64,000 nucleotides of DNA from contig JAQTUV010000003.1 in NCBI GenBank assembly GCA_028707175.1, forward strand, positions 310,001 through 374,000, written 5' to 3'. The notes under the pieces are model-generated. The model was not told the origin of the DNA. It saw nothing but the letters and a program-made list of their open reading frames with translations, and did no database searches. The DNA is from Sideroxydans sp. (GTDB lineage: Bacteria; Pseudomonadota; Gammaproteobacteria; Burkholderiales; Gallionellaceae). Shown here piece after piece: positions 37,598 through 45,890 of this stretch. The position numbers and the translations under genes are program-made. The first letter of the stretch is position 1, and the number at the start of each line of letters is the position of its first letter.

Positions 37598-39625
37598 ATG
37601 AATACAAATATTTCGTTACGCCGTCATTCCGGCCTGTGCCTGAATGACGGGATATATTCCAGTTTGAAGCAATTTCCCTCACTACAAAATTGGCTGTATT
37701 TTCCGCTGTGCATTTTGCTGCTCACCGCCTGCGCAACCCCCTCTACCCATCCAGCGTTGCTGGAAAATAAAAATTTTCTCAAACTGATTCCCGTGCGCGA
37801 TTTTGTGGCGAGCCGAGACAGTAACTGGGGGTACCAGATTTCGCCGGACGGTAAGAAGCTTGCATGGCTGGCGGTGCAAGGCATATCAATACATATTTTT
37901 GTTAAAGACCTTGAAAGCAACACTACACGCACGTTCCAAGCAAAAAATTTCTACGGTTTTGAATGGGCTCAAGATAGCCGCCACTTGATTTTCACGCACT
38001 CGCAAGGCGACGAAAATACAGCTTACGCGAGCTTCGATACCGAACAACCACAAGTCGTTTTTCTCTCACCACAGGGCGGCGCAAAAGCAGTATTGCTTAG
38101 ACAGATCGCAAATGATCCGGCGCATGTGTGGATCGTCCACAACCAGCGCGACAAGTCTCTATTCGATTTGTACAAGGTCAACCTCGACACGCAAGAATCG
38201 GTACTGGTCGCGAAAAATCCGGGCAATGCCAGCAATGTGTTGATCGACGCTCAAGGCGTGTTTCGCGGGCGCATCATCAAGCGAGGCGACATCTCCTCTA
38301 TCGAATTGTTGCAAACGGATGCGACGACCTACAAGCCAGTTTATCAGTGGTCTTCGAGCGATCTAGTCGAGGTGACGAGCATCGCCGATGACGGTGCGAC
38401 CTTGTATCTGCTGTCGAACAAAGGGCGCGACCGCAAGGTATTGCTCGCGCTAACGACTACGACCGGCGCAGAAACACTGGTGTATGAAAATCCCGTAGTC
38501 GATGTCTCGTACGTCTACACGCACCCCATCACCGAAAAGCCGCTGCTCGCATTCACCGACCCAGACTATCCCAAGGTCGAGGTACTCGATCCGAGCCTGC
38601 GCGATACGTTCAAATTCCTAAATCGCCAAACACCTGCGCGCATCAACATTCGCAGCAGCGACCGAGCGTTCCAACACCTGACGTTTTCCCTTAACACGGA
38701 CAAAGGCACGGAGTGGTATCTATACGACATGGCGCGCGCGCACCTTGAGCAACTTGGCGCATCGCCCAGCCTAGAACACAAAAACGAGCTAGCCGACATG
38801 CAGCCAATCAGCATCACCAGCCGCGACGGCATTGCATTGCGCGGCTATCTGACTTTGCCTAAAAATGTTCCCGCGCGACCTCTGCCCATGGTGTTGCGGG
38901 TGCATGGCGGGCCGTGGTGGCGCGACGCTTGGGGCTACGACAGCGAAGTGCAATTTCTCGCCAATCGCGGCTACGCAGTGATGCAGCTCAACTATCGCGG
39001 CTCGCTCGGCTACGGTCGCCATTTCGAAGAATTGGCCATCGGCGAATTCGCGGGCAAGATGCAAGACGATCTGCTGGATGGCGTGCAATGGGCGATTGAT
39101 AAACACATTGCCGACCCAAATAAAATCGCCATCGCCGGCGGCAGTTACGGCGGCTACGCCACACTGGTGGGGATGAGTTTCACCCCAGAAAAGTTCGCCT
39201 GCGGCATCGACCTGTTTGGCCCTTCCGACTTGGCAAAACTGGTGGAAGATTTTCCGCCGTACTGGAAATTCGAACTGGATCGCTGGCACCGTTTTGTGGG
39301 CGACCCGACCAACCCCGCCGACCGAAAAATCATGCACAGCAAATCGCCGCTGTTCAAAGCGGACAACATCAACAAACCGTTGCTGGTAATCCAGGGCGGC
39401 ATGGATGTCCGAGTGCGCGCGGATCAAAGCGAGGCGCTGGTCGAACGGCTCCAACGCGCCCACAAGCCCGTCGAATACTGGTACATCCCTGAGGCCGGAC
39501 ACGGCATCCACCACTGGCCGCAACGCATGAAACAGTTCAGAAAATCGGAAGATTTTCTGGCGGAGTGTTTGGGTGGAAGGAGCGGCGGCATGGATTTTTA
39601 CCAACTCGGCTCGTGGCTGTTTTAG
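37598..39625 (+). CDS. S9-family prolyl oligopeptidase-like lipoprotein peptidase
   Basis: About 675 residues. The N-terminal half is a beta-propeller (SRDSNWGYQISPDGKKLAWL and similar blades); the C-terminal half an alpha/beta hydrolase with nucleophile GGSYGG, the aspartate in QGGMDVRV and the histidine in AGHGIHHW, so the catalytic triad is complete. A lipoprotein signal LYFPLCILLLTAC is preceded by about 40 unusual residues, part of which is encoded by a REP-like palindrome at 37621-37650. The TTG at 37664 would give a normal-length signal peptide (MKQFPSLQNWLYF); the ATG at 37598 is the alternative. It follows the S12 hydrolase by seven bases, so the two are probably cotranscribed. Confidence 0.85.
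   Translation: MNTNISLRRHSGLCLNDGIYSSLKQFPSLQNWLYFPLCILLLTACATPSTHPALLENKNFLKLIPVRDFVASRDSNWGYQISPDGKKLAWLAVQGISIHIFVKDLESNTTRTFQAKNFYGFEWAQDSRHLIFTHSQGDENTAYASFDTEQPQVVFLSPQGGAKAVLLRQIANDPAHVWIVHNQRDKSLFDLYKVNLDTQESVLVAKNPGNASNVLIDAQGVFRGRIIKRGDISSIELLQTDATTYKPVYQWSSSDLVEVTSIADDGATLYLLSNKGRDRKVLLALTTTTGAETLVYENPVVDVSYVYTHPITEKPLLAFTDPDYPKVEVLDPSLRDTFKFLNRQTPARINIRSSDRAFQHLTFSLNTDKGTEWYLYDMARAHLEQLGASPSLEHKNELADMQPISITSRDGIALRGYLTLPKNVPARPLPMVLRVHGGPWWRDAWGYDSEVQFLANRGYAVMQLNYRGSLGYGRHFEELAIGEFAGKMQDDLLDGVQWAIDKHIADPNKIAIAGGSYGGYATLVGMSFTPEKFACGIDLFGPSDLAKLVEDFPPYWKFELDRWHRFVGDPTNPADRKIMHSKSPLFKADNINKPLLVIQGGMDVRVRADQSEALVERLQRAHKPVEYWYIPEAGHGIHHWPQRMKQFRKSEDFLAECLGGRSGGMDFYQLGSWLF
37621..37650. 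repeat. REP-like palindrome inside the 5' end of a coding frame
   Basis: CCGTCATTC-c-GGC-ctgt-GCC-t-GAATGACGG: twelve base pairs and one mismatch around a four-base loop. The CCGTCATTCCGGC core is a common REP motif of proteobacteria. It encodes RHSGLCLNDG within the S9 peptidase frame. Confidence 0.7.
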
Positions 39626-39662
39626 TCTCAAAACGATGGTCTAAATGACTTAAGGAATCTCT

Positions 39663-40970
39663 ATGCAACGTTTCTCACAATTTTGGCGGCTCACGCTCGC
39701 CCTCAACATTGCCATGCTGCTGGTAGCACCAACGGCGCAAGCAAACGACCTTGCATCAAGCGATACAGAACTGCGCGTATATGAATTCCCCCTACTGGAT
39801 TTCCCCTACAACAGCAGTCGCGCACCCACCATGCGACAATCATCGCAGTTAAGTACGGATTTCTATCTTGCAGGTCACAACCTGATTCTGGATCAGCTTG
39901 CGACCAGTGACGATATTCAAAACGGACAACAATCTGGCATCTGGACACTTTTAGGATTGGTGGCTTTTGATACAGCCGTAGGCTATCTTCCTCTTGGAAA
40001 CGTCTGGATGCATGAGGAGTGGCACCGAGCATCACTTGGTCGACGCGGGATCAACAGCACAAACAATATGTACAATCTCAGCAATTTTGCTACTTCAACG
40101 GGCTTCCAAACCGCCGACGTTGCCCAATTAAAGCTGCATCATCCGCAAGATTTAGTACGTGTAATGTCGGCAGGTCTTGAATCTCAATTCGAGCAGACAT
40201 TGGACATTGAAAAACAAGCCTTCTTTAACAATCACAGCCCCTTGATGAATACATTAGGCCTCAGAAATATTCTGAGCAATATTGGCTACATGGATGGGTG
40301 CGTTACCAATAAGATCGCAGACGGCGATTGCTCTATTTGGGTATATGAACTATTCAGACCTGCTGCACCGGTCTATTTCCAAAGCACACGAGTGCTAAAC
40401 ACGGAAGAACAAAAGTATCTTAAAAAGCAACGAGACTTGTCATTGCTCAACCTCATCGACCCGTTCCTCTTTGGACAAAGAGGATTCACTACGCCCTCTG
40501 GGAACTGGATGTGGAACGCAAACCTGCGCCATGAACTCACTCCGTTTGGTTACACGCTAGCCAGCAATGTGTTTTTAAAGAATCAGGATGATTTGAATAT
40601 TTTTGGCACAGTTCATTTGTACACAAACGATACAGGCTCCTATCCCGGCATCGACGTTTCTCTGCCTCGTTACCCCATGACAGTGTTAGATACACCTGTT
40701 CACATCACACCAAGATTGGCCGTCTGGATGCAACCCGAAAATTTGATGTTTCGTGACACTGCCTCCAAGCTCGGTGGATTGGCTTCGGTACGCCTTGATG
40801 TCCCACTGGGAAAAGAATGGAGTGTGTATGGCGAAGTCGAGAGTAAAAGTATGGGATGGGTTGCAGGAAATGAATATCTCGGCAGCAGCTTAAACGTGAG
40901 GATAGGCTTGTCGTTAAGCGTTGAACACAAAGCACGTTGGCGCTCCAAAACGCCAGCTTCTATTCAGTAA
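39663..40970 (+). CDS. Exported protein with HEEWH motif, family unknown
   Basis: A 435-residue protein with a signal peptide (LTLALNIAMLLVAPTAQAN, cleavage near residue 28). Residues 117-121 are HEEWH, fitting the HExxH zinc-protease pattern, in a helix after a hydrophobic stretch (WTLLGLVAFDTAVGYLPLGNVWM); a glutamate at about 173 (SAGLESQFEQTLD) could be the third ligand. The C-terminal half (from about 280) has repeated amphipathic strands, e.g. WMWNANLRHELTPFGYTLASN and LNVRIGLSLSVEHKA, as in outer-membrane proteins. I do not recognise a family. AAGGA lies six bases before the ATG. It follows two exported hydrolase genes, separated by 37 bp. Confidence 0.6.
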   Translation: MQRFSQFWRLTLALNIAMLLVAPTAQANDLASSDTELRVYEFPLLDFPYNSSRAPTMRQSSQLSTDFYLAGHNLILDQLATSDDIQNGQQSGIWTLLGLVAFDTAVGYLPLGNVWMHEEWHRASLGRRGINSTNNMYNLSNFATSTGFQTADVAQLKLHHPQDLVRVMSAGLESQFEQTLDIEKQAFFNNHSPLMNTLGLRNILSNIGYMDGCVTNKIADGDCSIWVYELFRPAAPVYFQSTRVLNTEEQKYLKKQRDLSLLNLIDPFLFGQRGFTTPSGNWMWNANLRHELTPFGYTLASNVFLKNQDDLNIFGTVHLYTNDTGSYPGIDVSLPRYPMTVLDTPVHITPRLAVWMQPENLMFRDTASKLGGLASVRLDVPLGKEWSVYGEVESKSMGWVAGNEYLGSSLNVRIGLSLSVEHKARWRSKTPASIQ

Positions 40971-40982
40971 GAAGGGCGAGTG

Positions 40983-41666
40983 ATGACACAGCACCCCACC
41001 CAACAACTGGATGCCATCCACGCCATGTTATCTGCTGGGCAGCGCAATCTGCGCGTCGAGAAACATAGCTTGATCTTATGGGGGCTGACGACGGGGCTAC
41101 TCCTTTTCTTTCGCGACGATATATTCACCGATGCGCAACTCCCCGCACGGGCGACACAAGCTGTCGCTTGGTTGATACTGCTCATCATCGTCATCTCGGG
41201 GGTCTCATTGCTGGATTGGCATCTCACTCGACAAGTGAAACAAGCTCGCAATGAGTCATGGTCGTTCATCCATCGGCAGGTGCTAAAAGTCACTTGGTTA
41301 TTAATGAGTATCGGCACGCTTTACACCTTCGCCTCTGCTTTTTTGGGCGGTGCAAATTTAACGGTTTCGGTGTGGCTGGTGTTGTGTGGTATCGCGCTAT
41401 ACATCCACGGCCTGTTCTCTGAAGAATTGTTGGAGTGGATCGGCGTCAGCATCATAGGCATCGGTATCGGCATATTGCTTTTTAAACTGGAATACACGCA
41501 CATCAAATGGATCGCTGCGGCGACCACCGGCATCGGATTACCTCTGCTGGCATTTATGCTGGATCACGGAAAAGTACGTTCGATTTGGTTTCGTCTCACA
41601 CAAACACTCTCTTGGTTAGCCTGCGTTTTAACCCTACCTATATTGGCGATAATATGGAAACCCTAG
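40983..41666 (+). CDS. Multi-pass membrane protein paired with a winged-helix regulator
   Basis: A 227-residue inner-membrane protein with about six transmembrane helices (near 28-45, 60-78, 105-122, 128-146, 152-170 and 195-225) and a short cytoplasmic N-terminus (TQHPTQQLDAIHAMLSAGQR). No catalytic motif is seen. The ATG at 40983 has AGGG six bases upstream; a GTG overlaps just before it. The end overlaps the next gene, a winged-helix regulator, by 13 bp, a tight pairing common for small membrane protein/HTH_34 regulator modules. Function unknown. Confidence 0.75.
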   Translation: MTQHPTQQLDAIHAMLSAGQRNLRVEKHSLILWGLTTGLLLFFRDDIFTDAQLPARATQAVAWLILLIIVISGVSLLDWHLTRQVKQARNESWSFIHRQVLKVTWLLMSIGTLYTFASAFLGGANLTVSVWLVLCGIALYIHGLFSEELLEWIGVSIIGIGIGILLFKLEYTHIKWIAAATTGIGLPLLAFMLDHGKVRSIWFRLTQTLSWLACVLTLPILAIIWKP

Positions 41667-41986
41667 ACCCACTATTGCACCACCCCCTGCGCACCCAACT
41701 CGCCGCATTCTTGGCGGGGGCTGGCGAAGCAACTTTTGCAGAACTAAAACGACAACTAGATGTATCCGACGGCAATCTGGATTCGCATCTAAAAAAACTC
41801 ATCGCGGCCGATTACGTGGCAATGCGCAAAGACGATAGCGCTGGCCGTATACAGACTTGTTACACTTTGACAAAAACAGGTAACGCGGCATTGAGAAAGT
41901 ACATCCTAACTTTGCAAACCATGCTGCCCCTAATGCGCGAAAACACCCAGCAAGATGGAATAATTGGAAAACTAATAACGTCATGA
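41654..41986 (+). CDS. Winged-helix transcriptional regulator (HTH_34 type)
   Basis: A 110-residue regulator made of a single winged-helix domain: LHHPLRTQLAAFLAGAGEAT, then FAELKRQLDVSDGNLDSHLK as the recognition helix and a wing with KDDSAGRIQTCYTLTKTG, and a C-terminal helix for dimerisation. This is the MarR/ArsR-like PF13601 pattern. No metal or redox cysteines are conserved (one Cys in the wing). The ATG at 41654 lies inside the end of the membrane protein gene; the longer frame from 41507 is a shadow. It may control this gene pair or the TonB-dependent receptor 60 bases downstream. Confidence 0.85.
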   Translation: METLDPLLHHPLRTQLAAFLAGAGEATFAELKRQLDVSDGNLDSHLKKLIAADYVAMRKDDSAGRIQTCYTLTKTGNAALRKYILTLQTMLPLMRENTQQDGIIGKLITS

Positions 41987-42045
41987 CTTTGCATCACGCG
42001 CCTGCCTTTGCTACAGATAGACTAAACGCCCAACGGAGTTCGACC

Positions 42046-44052
42046 ATGCGATTCGCTTTGTTATTTCTATTCGCCCTCTCACTGCCCGCCTATGCGGATG
42101 AAACAACTCCTACCCCTATCACTCCCGAGAACAAAAAAGAACCCGAGTCACTCTCTGAAGTCACTGTCGTCAGCGAACGTAGCCCTGACCGTGTCAGCAA
42201 GAGTGTCATCAGCGCCAAGGTGTTGCGTAAGGTGGCGGGCTCCAGTGGCGATCCTTTAGCTGGGTTGCAAGCATTGCCTGGTGTGGTCTCCAGTGGCAAT
42301 GGCAGTGAACCAGCGGTACGCGGCTCTGGTCCCGGCGACAATGCCTATTACGTCGATGACTTACCCACTGGGAACATCTTTCACTTCGGCGGCATCAGTG
42401 TGTTCAATGCGGACTTGCTCAAAGACTTCAATCTCTACAGCGCCGCTTTCGCACCACACTATGCCGATGTGACAGGTGCGATCATCGATGTCGCATTGCG
42501 CGACCCCAGAACAGATCGTATGGGCGGCAAGGTGAATGTGAATCTGCTAGGAGCGGATGCATTGATCGAAGGCCCAATTAATGAGAATCAGTCTTTCTAT
42601 TTCGCAGCTCGCCGCAGCTATATCGACTTGCTCCTGAAACAAGTCGAGCAAGATGGCATCACGATCCAGATCCCGAACTATTCCGACTATCAAGGTAAAT
42701 ATATCTTGAAGATGGGTGATGTTGGGAAGTTGACCTTCCACATACAAGGCGCTTCAGACACGCTCCGACTCAAGATCGGTGGCAACTCAGATCTTGCCCA
42801 AAAACAACCCGTGCTGGCAGGGAATCTGGCATTCAACAATAAAAATTCGATGCAGGCTGTGGTATTCGAGAATGTGCTTTTCGACACCGCGTTCAACAAA
42901 CTGGCGCTCGAACATTTAGCTTTCGATTTCAGCAACTCCGTGGGCAGTGCCGGCAATCTGTATCTCGCTCAAGATAGTTGGATGTTGCGTGAACAGATGA
43001 CCCTCCCTATCAATGAGGGGCACGAACTAGCATTGGGCGCCAATTACGAACGCGCACTGACCAAGATCGACGCTGATTTGAAGAATGCCACCTGCACACA
43101 ATTCAACCCAAATTGCGATCTGAGTAGCGCATCACAAACACAATTGGTCGACCAGTTCTATTCCCACGGTTGGGATGTGTCGGCGCAAGACCGCAAGCGC
43201 ATCGTACCAACAGTGACATTGGTGACTGGAGTCCGCCACACCTATGAGGATTATCTGCGCAAGTCGTATACCGAACCTAGGCTGGGGATCGAATGGGACT
43301 ACACGCCAAACACCTTGATCACCGCAGGTTGGGGACGACACAACCAGATGCCCATTGGTCAACAAGTCGCCAAAAACTTTGGCAACCCCAACTTATCCCA
43401 CTTGCGGGCAGACCACAGCGTGCTAGGCGTGTCTCACAAAATGGACACGATGTGGTCTTGGAAAGCGGAGAGTTATTACAAGAAATTCAGCGAGCTAATC
43501 GTGGATGATCCGACGCTCAACTATGTGAATGGCGCGAGCGGGAAAGCGTATGGATTGGAGTTCTTATTGAAGAAGGATCCGAGCGAAGAGCAACTCTCGG
43601 GTTGGTTCGCATTGTCGCTTTCCAAATCCTTGCGTCGCAACGACATCACAGGCGAGTCGTTCCGTTTCGAGTTGGATCAGCCCGTGAATGCAACGCTGGT
43701 CGCCGAGTACAAATTGGATGCCGACTACACCTTGAGTGCAAAGTGGAACGGCCATTCAGGCACGCCCTATACGCCAATCAATGGAACGAGTGGAACGTAT
43801 GCCGATGGCAGACCTATCCCTAATTACGCCGCCATCAACTCAGGCACGCTGCCCTTCTATCACCGCTTAGACGTTCGCCTAGAGCGCGGGCTACAGATGG
43901 ATGGCTACAAACTGGAGATGTACTTCGAGTGGAATAACTTGTACAACCAACAGAACGTGGTGGGCTACAGTTACGATCCGACTTACACCCAACGAGACCC
44001 AGTCTATCCTTTCGTACTACCGATCTCGTTCGGGGTGCAGGCGGAGTTCTAA
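42046..44052 (+). CDS. TonB-dependent outer-membrane receptor
   Basis: A 668-residue receptor with signal peptide (MRFALLFLFALSLPAYA). A plug domain (about 45-165: LSEVTVVSERSPDRVSKSVI, AVRGSGPGDNAYYVDDLP, FNADLLKDFNLYSAAF, YADVTGAIIDVALRD) precedes a 22-stranded-type barrel ending in SFGVQAEF, with the terminal phenylalanine for BAM recognition. These proteins import siderophores, haem, cobalamin or sugars; the substrate is unknown. Start at 42046 has GGAG eight bases upstream; a longer frame begins at 41983. It is convergent with the GGDEF-hemerythrin gene, stop to stop with only eight bases between and no visible terminator. Confidence 0.9.
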   Translation: MRFALLFLFALSLPAYADETTPTPITPENKKEPESLSEVTVVSERSPDRVSKSVISAKVLRKVAGSSGDPLAGLQALPGVVSSGNGSEPAVRGSGPGDNAYYVDDLPTGNIFHFGGISVFNADLLKDFNLYSAAFAPHYADVTGAIIDVALRDPRTDRMGGKVNVNLLGADALIEGPINENQSFYFAARRSYIDLLLKQVEQDGITIQIPNYSDYQGKYILKMGDVGKLTFHIQGASDTLRLKIGGNSDLAQKQPVLAGNLAFNNKNSMQAVVFENVLFDTAFNKLALEHLAFDFSNSVGSAGNLYLAQDSWMLREQMTLPINEGHELALGANYERALTKIDADLKNATCTQFNPNCDLSSASQTQLVDQFYSHGWDVSAQDRKRIVPTVTLVTGVRHTYEDYLRKSYTEPRLGIEWDYTPNTLITAGWGRHNQMPIGQQVAKNFGNPNLSHLRADHSVLGVSHKMDTMWSWKAESYYKKFSELIVDDPTLNYVNGASGKAYGLEFLLKKDPSEEQLSGWFALSLSKSLRRNDITGESFRFELDQPVNATLVAEYKLDADYTLSAKWNGHSGTPYTPINGTSGTYADGRPIPNYAAINSGTLPFYHRLDVRLERGLQMDGYKLEMYFEWNNLYNQQNVVGYSYDPTYTQRDPVYPFVLPISFGVQAEF

Positions 44053-44060
44053 ATAGACTA

Positions 44061-45389
44061 TCAACGTCCTGTCGCCCCCGCAGCTTTCAATTGCACTACC
44101 AGTTCGTTGTCTGAAGTTTCAATGTGTGGGATAAGCCAATCTTTGAAGGAATGCGTCATCAAGGTCAGCCCTTGAGGTTCAGAATTTCCGGGGAGTATAT
44201 CTTGCAATTGTCGCAACAGATCCTTATGCGCGAAGCGGTGCTGCTCTTGGTCACTTAAGGCGTAACGCAGCACCAAGTCTTCCTCAGTTCTGAAATGGTC
44301 TTCGGTGAGTTGCAGCAAATATTCTGCACGTTTCCGCAACCCATCATCACCTTCATTTCCAGATAACGAGCGCAGTATCCCGCGTATGCAAGAAACGATT
44401 TCTTCATGCTGCTCATCAATCACCTCGAAACCGAGTTTGACCGAGTCGATCAACGGAGTGAGATCATGGCGCGATGTAATCTCCGCCATCTGCCCGGTGC
44501 TGATGCGATAACTAGCTCCCCCTGCACGTTTGGCTTCATACATCGCGAAGTCCGCACGCCCCAGCAGCTCTTGAATAGATGCACCATCGTGCGGGCAGAA
44601 TGCGATGCCGATGCTAATACCCACATTAAGCTCAACGCCATCAATTGCGAAAGGCATGGATATCTCAGCAATCACTTTACGCAGCACTGTTTCCGCTTCG
44701 TTCTCATTGTTCACTCCTTGCAAGATCAAAGCGAACTCATCCCCCCCCAAACGCGAAACCGTATCTACATTACGCACGCATTCGGTCAAGCGCTTTGCCA
44801 CCATCTTCAGTAATGCATCACCAGCTGCATGCCCCCTAGCATCATTAACATCCTTAAAACCATCCAGATCAAGGATGGCGATAGCGAACCCAGTGCCCTC
44901 TCTGTTGAAACGAGACAAAGATTGATTGATCCTATCGAACAGGAGGACGCGATTAGGCAAATCTGTGAGCGTGTCATGAAAGGCAAGCCTATCCATCAAA
45001 CGGCGAATACGCTCTTTCTCGGAGCGCTGATTGATCACACCTAGCGCCACGGCTTGTTCTCCGATGGCCATCCGACTGATCGAAATGTCCACCGCCGTCT
45101 GTTTTCCTGCTCTGTGATTCAACTGTAAAGGCAGCCGCGCAACCTCGCCTGCCTCCAATGAAGTGATGGTCTTATCCAGCGTCAGCTTGTCGCTCTCATG
45201 CAACATTGTTTCCAACCCGCACGATTGACAGTTTTTTATATCGCATTCATGTAACTGGTGAAATCTTTCATTGCCATAGATGCACTGTCCATCAACCACG
45301 ACAAATATGGGTAATGGAGCAACATGCATCATATTGCGAAAGAAGTCGGCTGAATCTTTGATAGATTCGAAAAATTTTTTATTATTCAC
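44061..45389 (-). CDS. PAS-GGDEF diguanylate cyclase with C-terminal bacteriohemerythrin
   Basis: A 442-residue signalling protein. A PAS-like domain (about 15-140, with CDIKNCQSCG cysteines), a diguanylate cyclase domain with intact RLGGDEFALIL, and a C-terminal hemerythrin domain with all di-iron ligands: IDEQHEEI, EDHFRTEED, HRFAHKD and PHIETSDNE. Hemerythrin binds O2 or NO at a di-iron site, so this protein probably adjusts c-di-GMP to oxygen or redox state. The start is the GTG at 45389: AGGAG lies eight bases upstream. The extra 69 codons of the longer frame cross the terminator of the small gene upstream and are not coding. Confidence 0.92.
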   Translation of the reverse strand: MNNKKFFESIKDSADFFRNMMHVAPLPIFVVVDGQCIYGNERFHQLHECDIKNCQSCGLETMLHESDKLTLDKTITSLEAGEVARLPLQLNHRAGKQTAVDISISRMAIGEQAVALGVINQRSEKERIRRLMDRLAFHDTLTDLPNRVLLFDRINQSLSRFNREGTGFAIAILDLDGFKDVNDARGHAAGDALLKMVAKRLTECVRNVDTVSRLGGDEFALILQGVNNENEAETVLRKVIAEISMPFAIDGVELNVGISIGIAFCPHDGASIQELLGRADFAMYEAKRAGGASYRISTGQMAEITSRHDLTPLIDSVKLGFEVIDEQHEEIVSCIRGILRSLSGNEGDDGLRKRAEYLLQLTEDHFRTEEDLVLRYALSDQEQHRFAHKDLLRQLQDILPGNSEPQGLTLMTHSFKDWLIPHIETSDNELVVQLKAAGATGR

Positions 45390-45503
45390 TGGTGCATCTC
45401 CTCTGAGGGGAGACTGTATAGCATCCTTAAGGTGTAAGAGCAACGAACTTGATGGTCTATATATTTTTTGTTCTAGCGAAGACTCACCATGTGTGATATG
45501 AAA

Positions 45504-45536
45504 TAAAAAAAAAACCCAATACCTAAGGGTATTGGG
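45504..45536 (-). terminator. Intrinsic terminator of the small sigma-E-linked gene
   Basis: On the minus strand, CCCAATACC-CTTA-GGTATTGGG (45536-45515) is followed by an unbroken T9 run with further Ts. It ends the transcript of the 36-residue gene 20 bases after its stop. Confidence 0.88.
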
Positions 45537-45555
45537 GGTTCGTGATCCGTGGCGC

Positions 45556-45666
45556 TTAGATGGAAGTGCTGACGGATGTGAATGCTGGAAGTGCAACGAC
45601 GAAAGACACTACGCCAGCAACTACCCAACGAACAAACCTTGCGACACCTTCATAAGCTTTTTTCAT
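45556..45666 (-). CDS. 36-residue membrane protein, likely sigma-E dependent
   Basis: An uncatalogued small gene: ATG at 45666-45664, stop TAA at 45558-45556. The product begins MKKAYEGVARFVRWVVAG and ends LPAFTSVSTSI; one hydrophobic helix spans about residues 11-29 after a positively charged start, so it should insert in the inner membrane with N-terminus inside. AGGTG lies six bases before the ATG, a strong terminator follows, and a GGAACTT-N16-TCTGA promoter lies about 60 bases upstream, so it is a complete one-gene transcription unit. No known family comes to mind. It may be an envelope-stress effector or protease adaptor; htpX is the next gene upstream. Coding status is well supported, function is not. 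Confidence 0.8.
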   Translation of the reverse strand: MKKAYEGVARFVRWVVAGVVSFVVALPAFTSVSTSI

Positions 45667-45724
45667 TGCGTTCACCTTTAGGTTATTGATCAACTGTTCA
45701 GCACAATCATCACTGAACGCTGAA

Positions 45725-45752
45725 TCAGAGTGATGACTAAACGAAAAGTTCC
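45725..45752 (-). promoter_or_regulatory. Sigma-E promoter GGAACTT-N16-TCTGA
   Basis: On the minus strand, -35 GGAACTT (45752-45746) and -10 TCTGA (45729-45725) are separated by exactly 16 bases, the same elements and spacing as in the E. coli degP promoter. Transcription would start near 45719, giving a leader of about 50 bases for the 36-residue gene. Confidence 0.75.
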
Positions 45753-45823
45753 ATAGTTTATCTATCAGGTATTTTTCTATGCACGCAAAATTCAGGAAGA
45801 TTTCTTGGGGATATTACAAATTG

Positions 45824-45869
45824 AAACGCCTCATTCTGTTGAAGAATTTTTCAACAGAATGAGGCGTTT
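45824..45869 (-). terminator. Long stem-loop after htpX
   Basis: A perfect 20-bp stem (45824-45843 with 45850-45869, arms AAACGCCTCATTCTGTTGAA) and a six-base loop, 21 bases past the htpX stop. On the minus strand it ends TTTCAATTT, so it should terminate htpX; on the plus strand it ends GTTTTAA and may also work weakly. Confidence 0.85.
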
Positions 45870-45890
45870 TAAGACTCGACCAACCTCTAT

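Noticed and set aside
38789..39631. 280-codon open frame on the minus strand
   Set aside because: Antisense to the catalytic domain of the S9 peptidase in GC-rich DNA; a shadow of its third-position bias.
45390..45596. 69-codon N-terminal extension of the GGDEF-hemerythrin protein
   Set aside because: It crosses the terminator and the coding region of the 36-residue gene and has no domain; the GTG at 45389 has an excellent SD.
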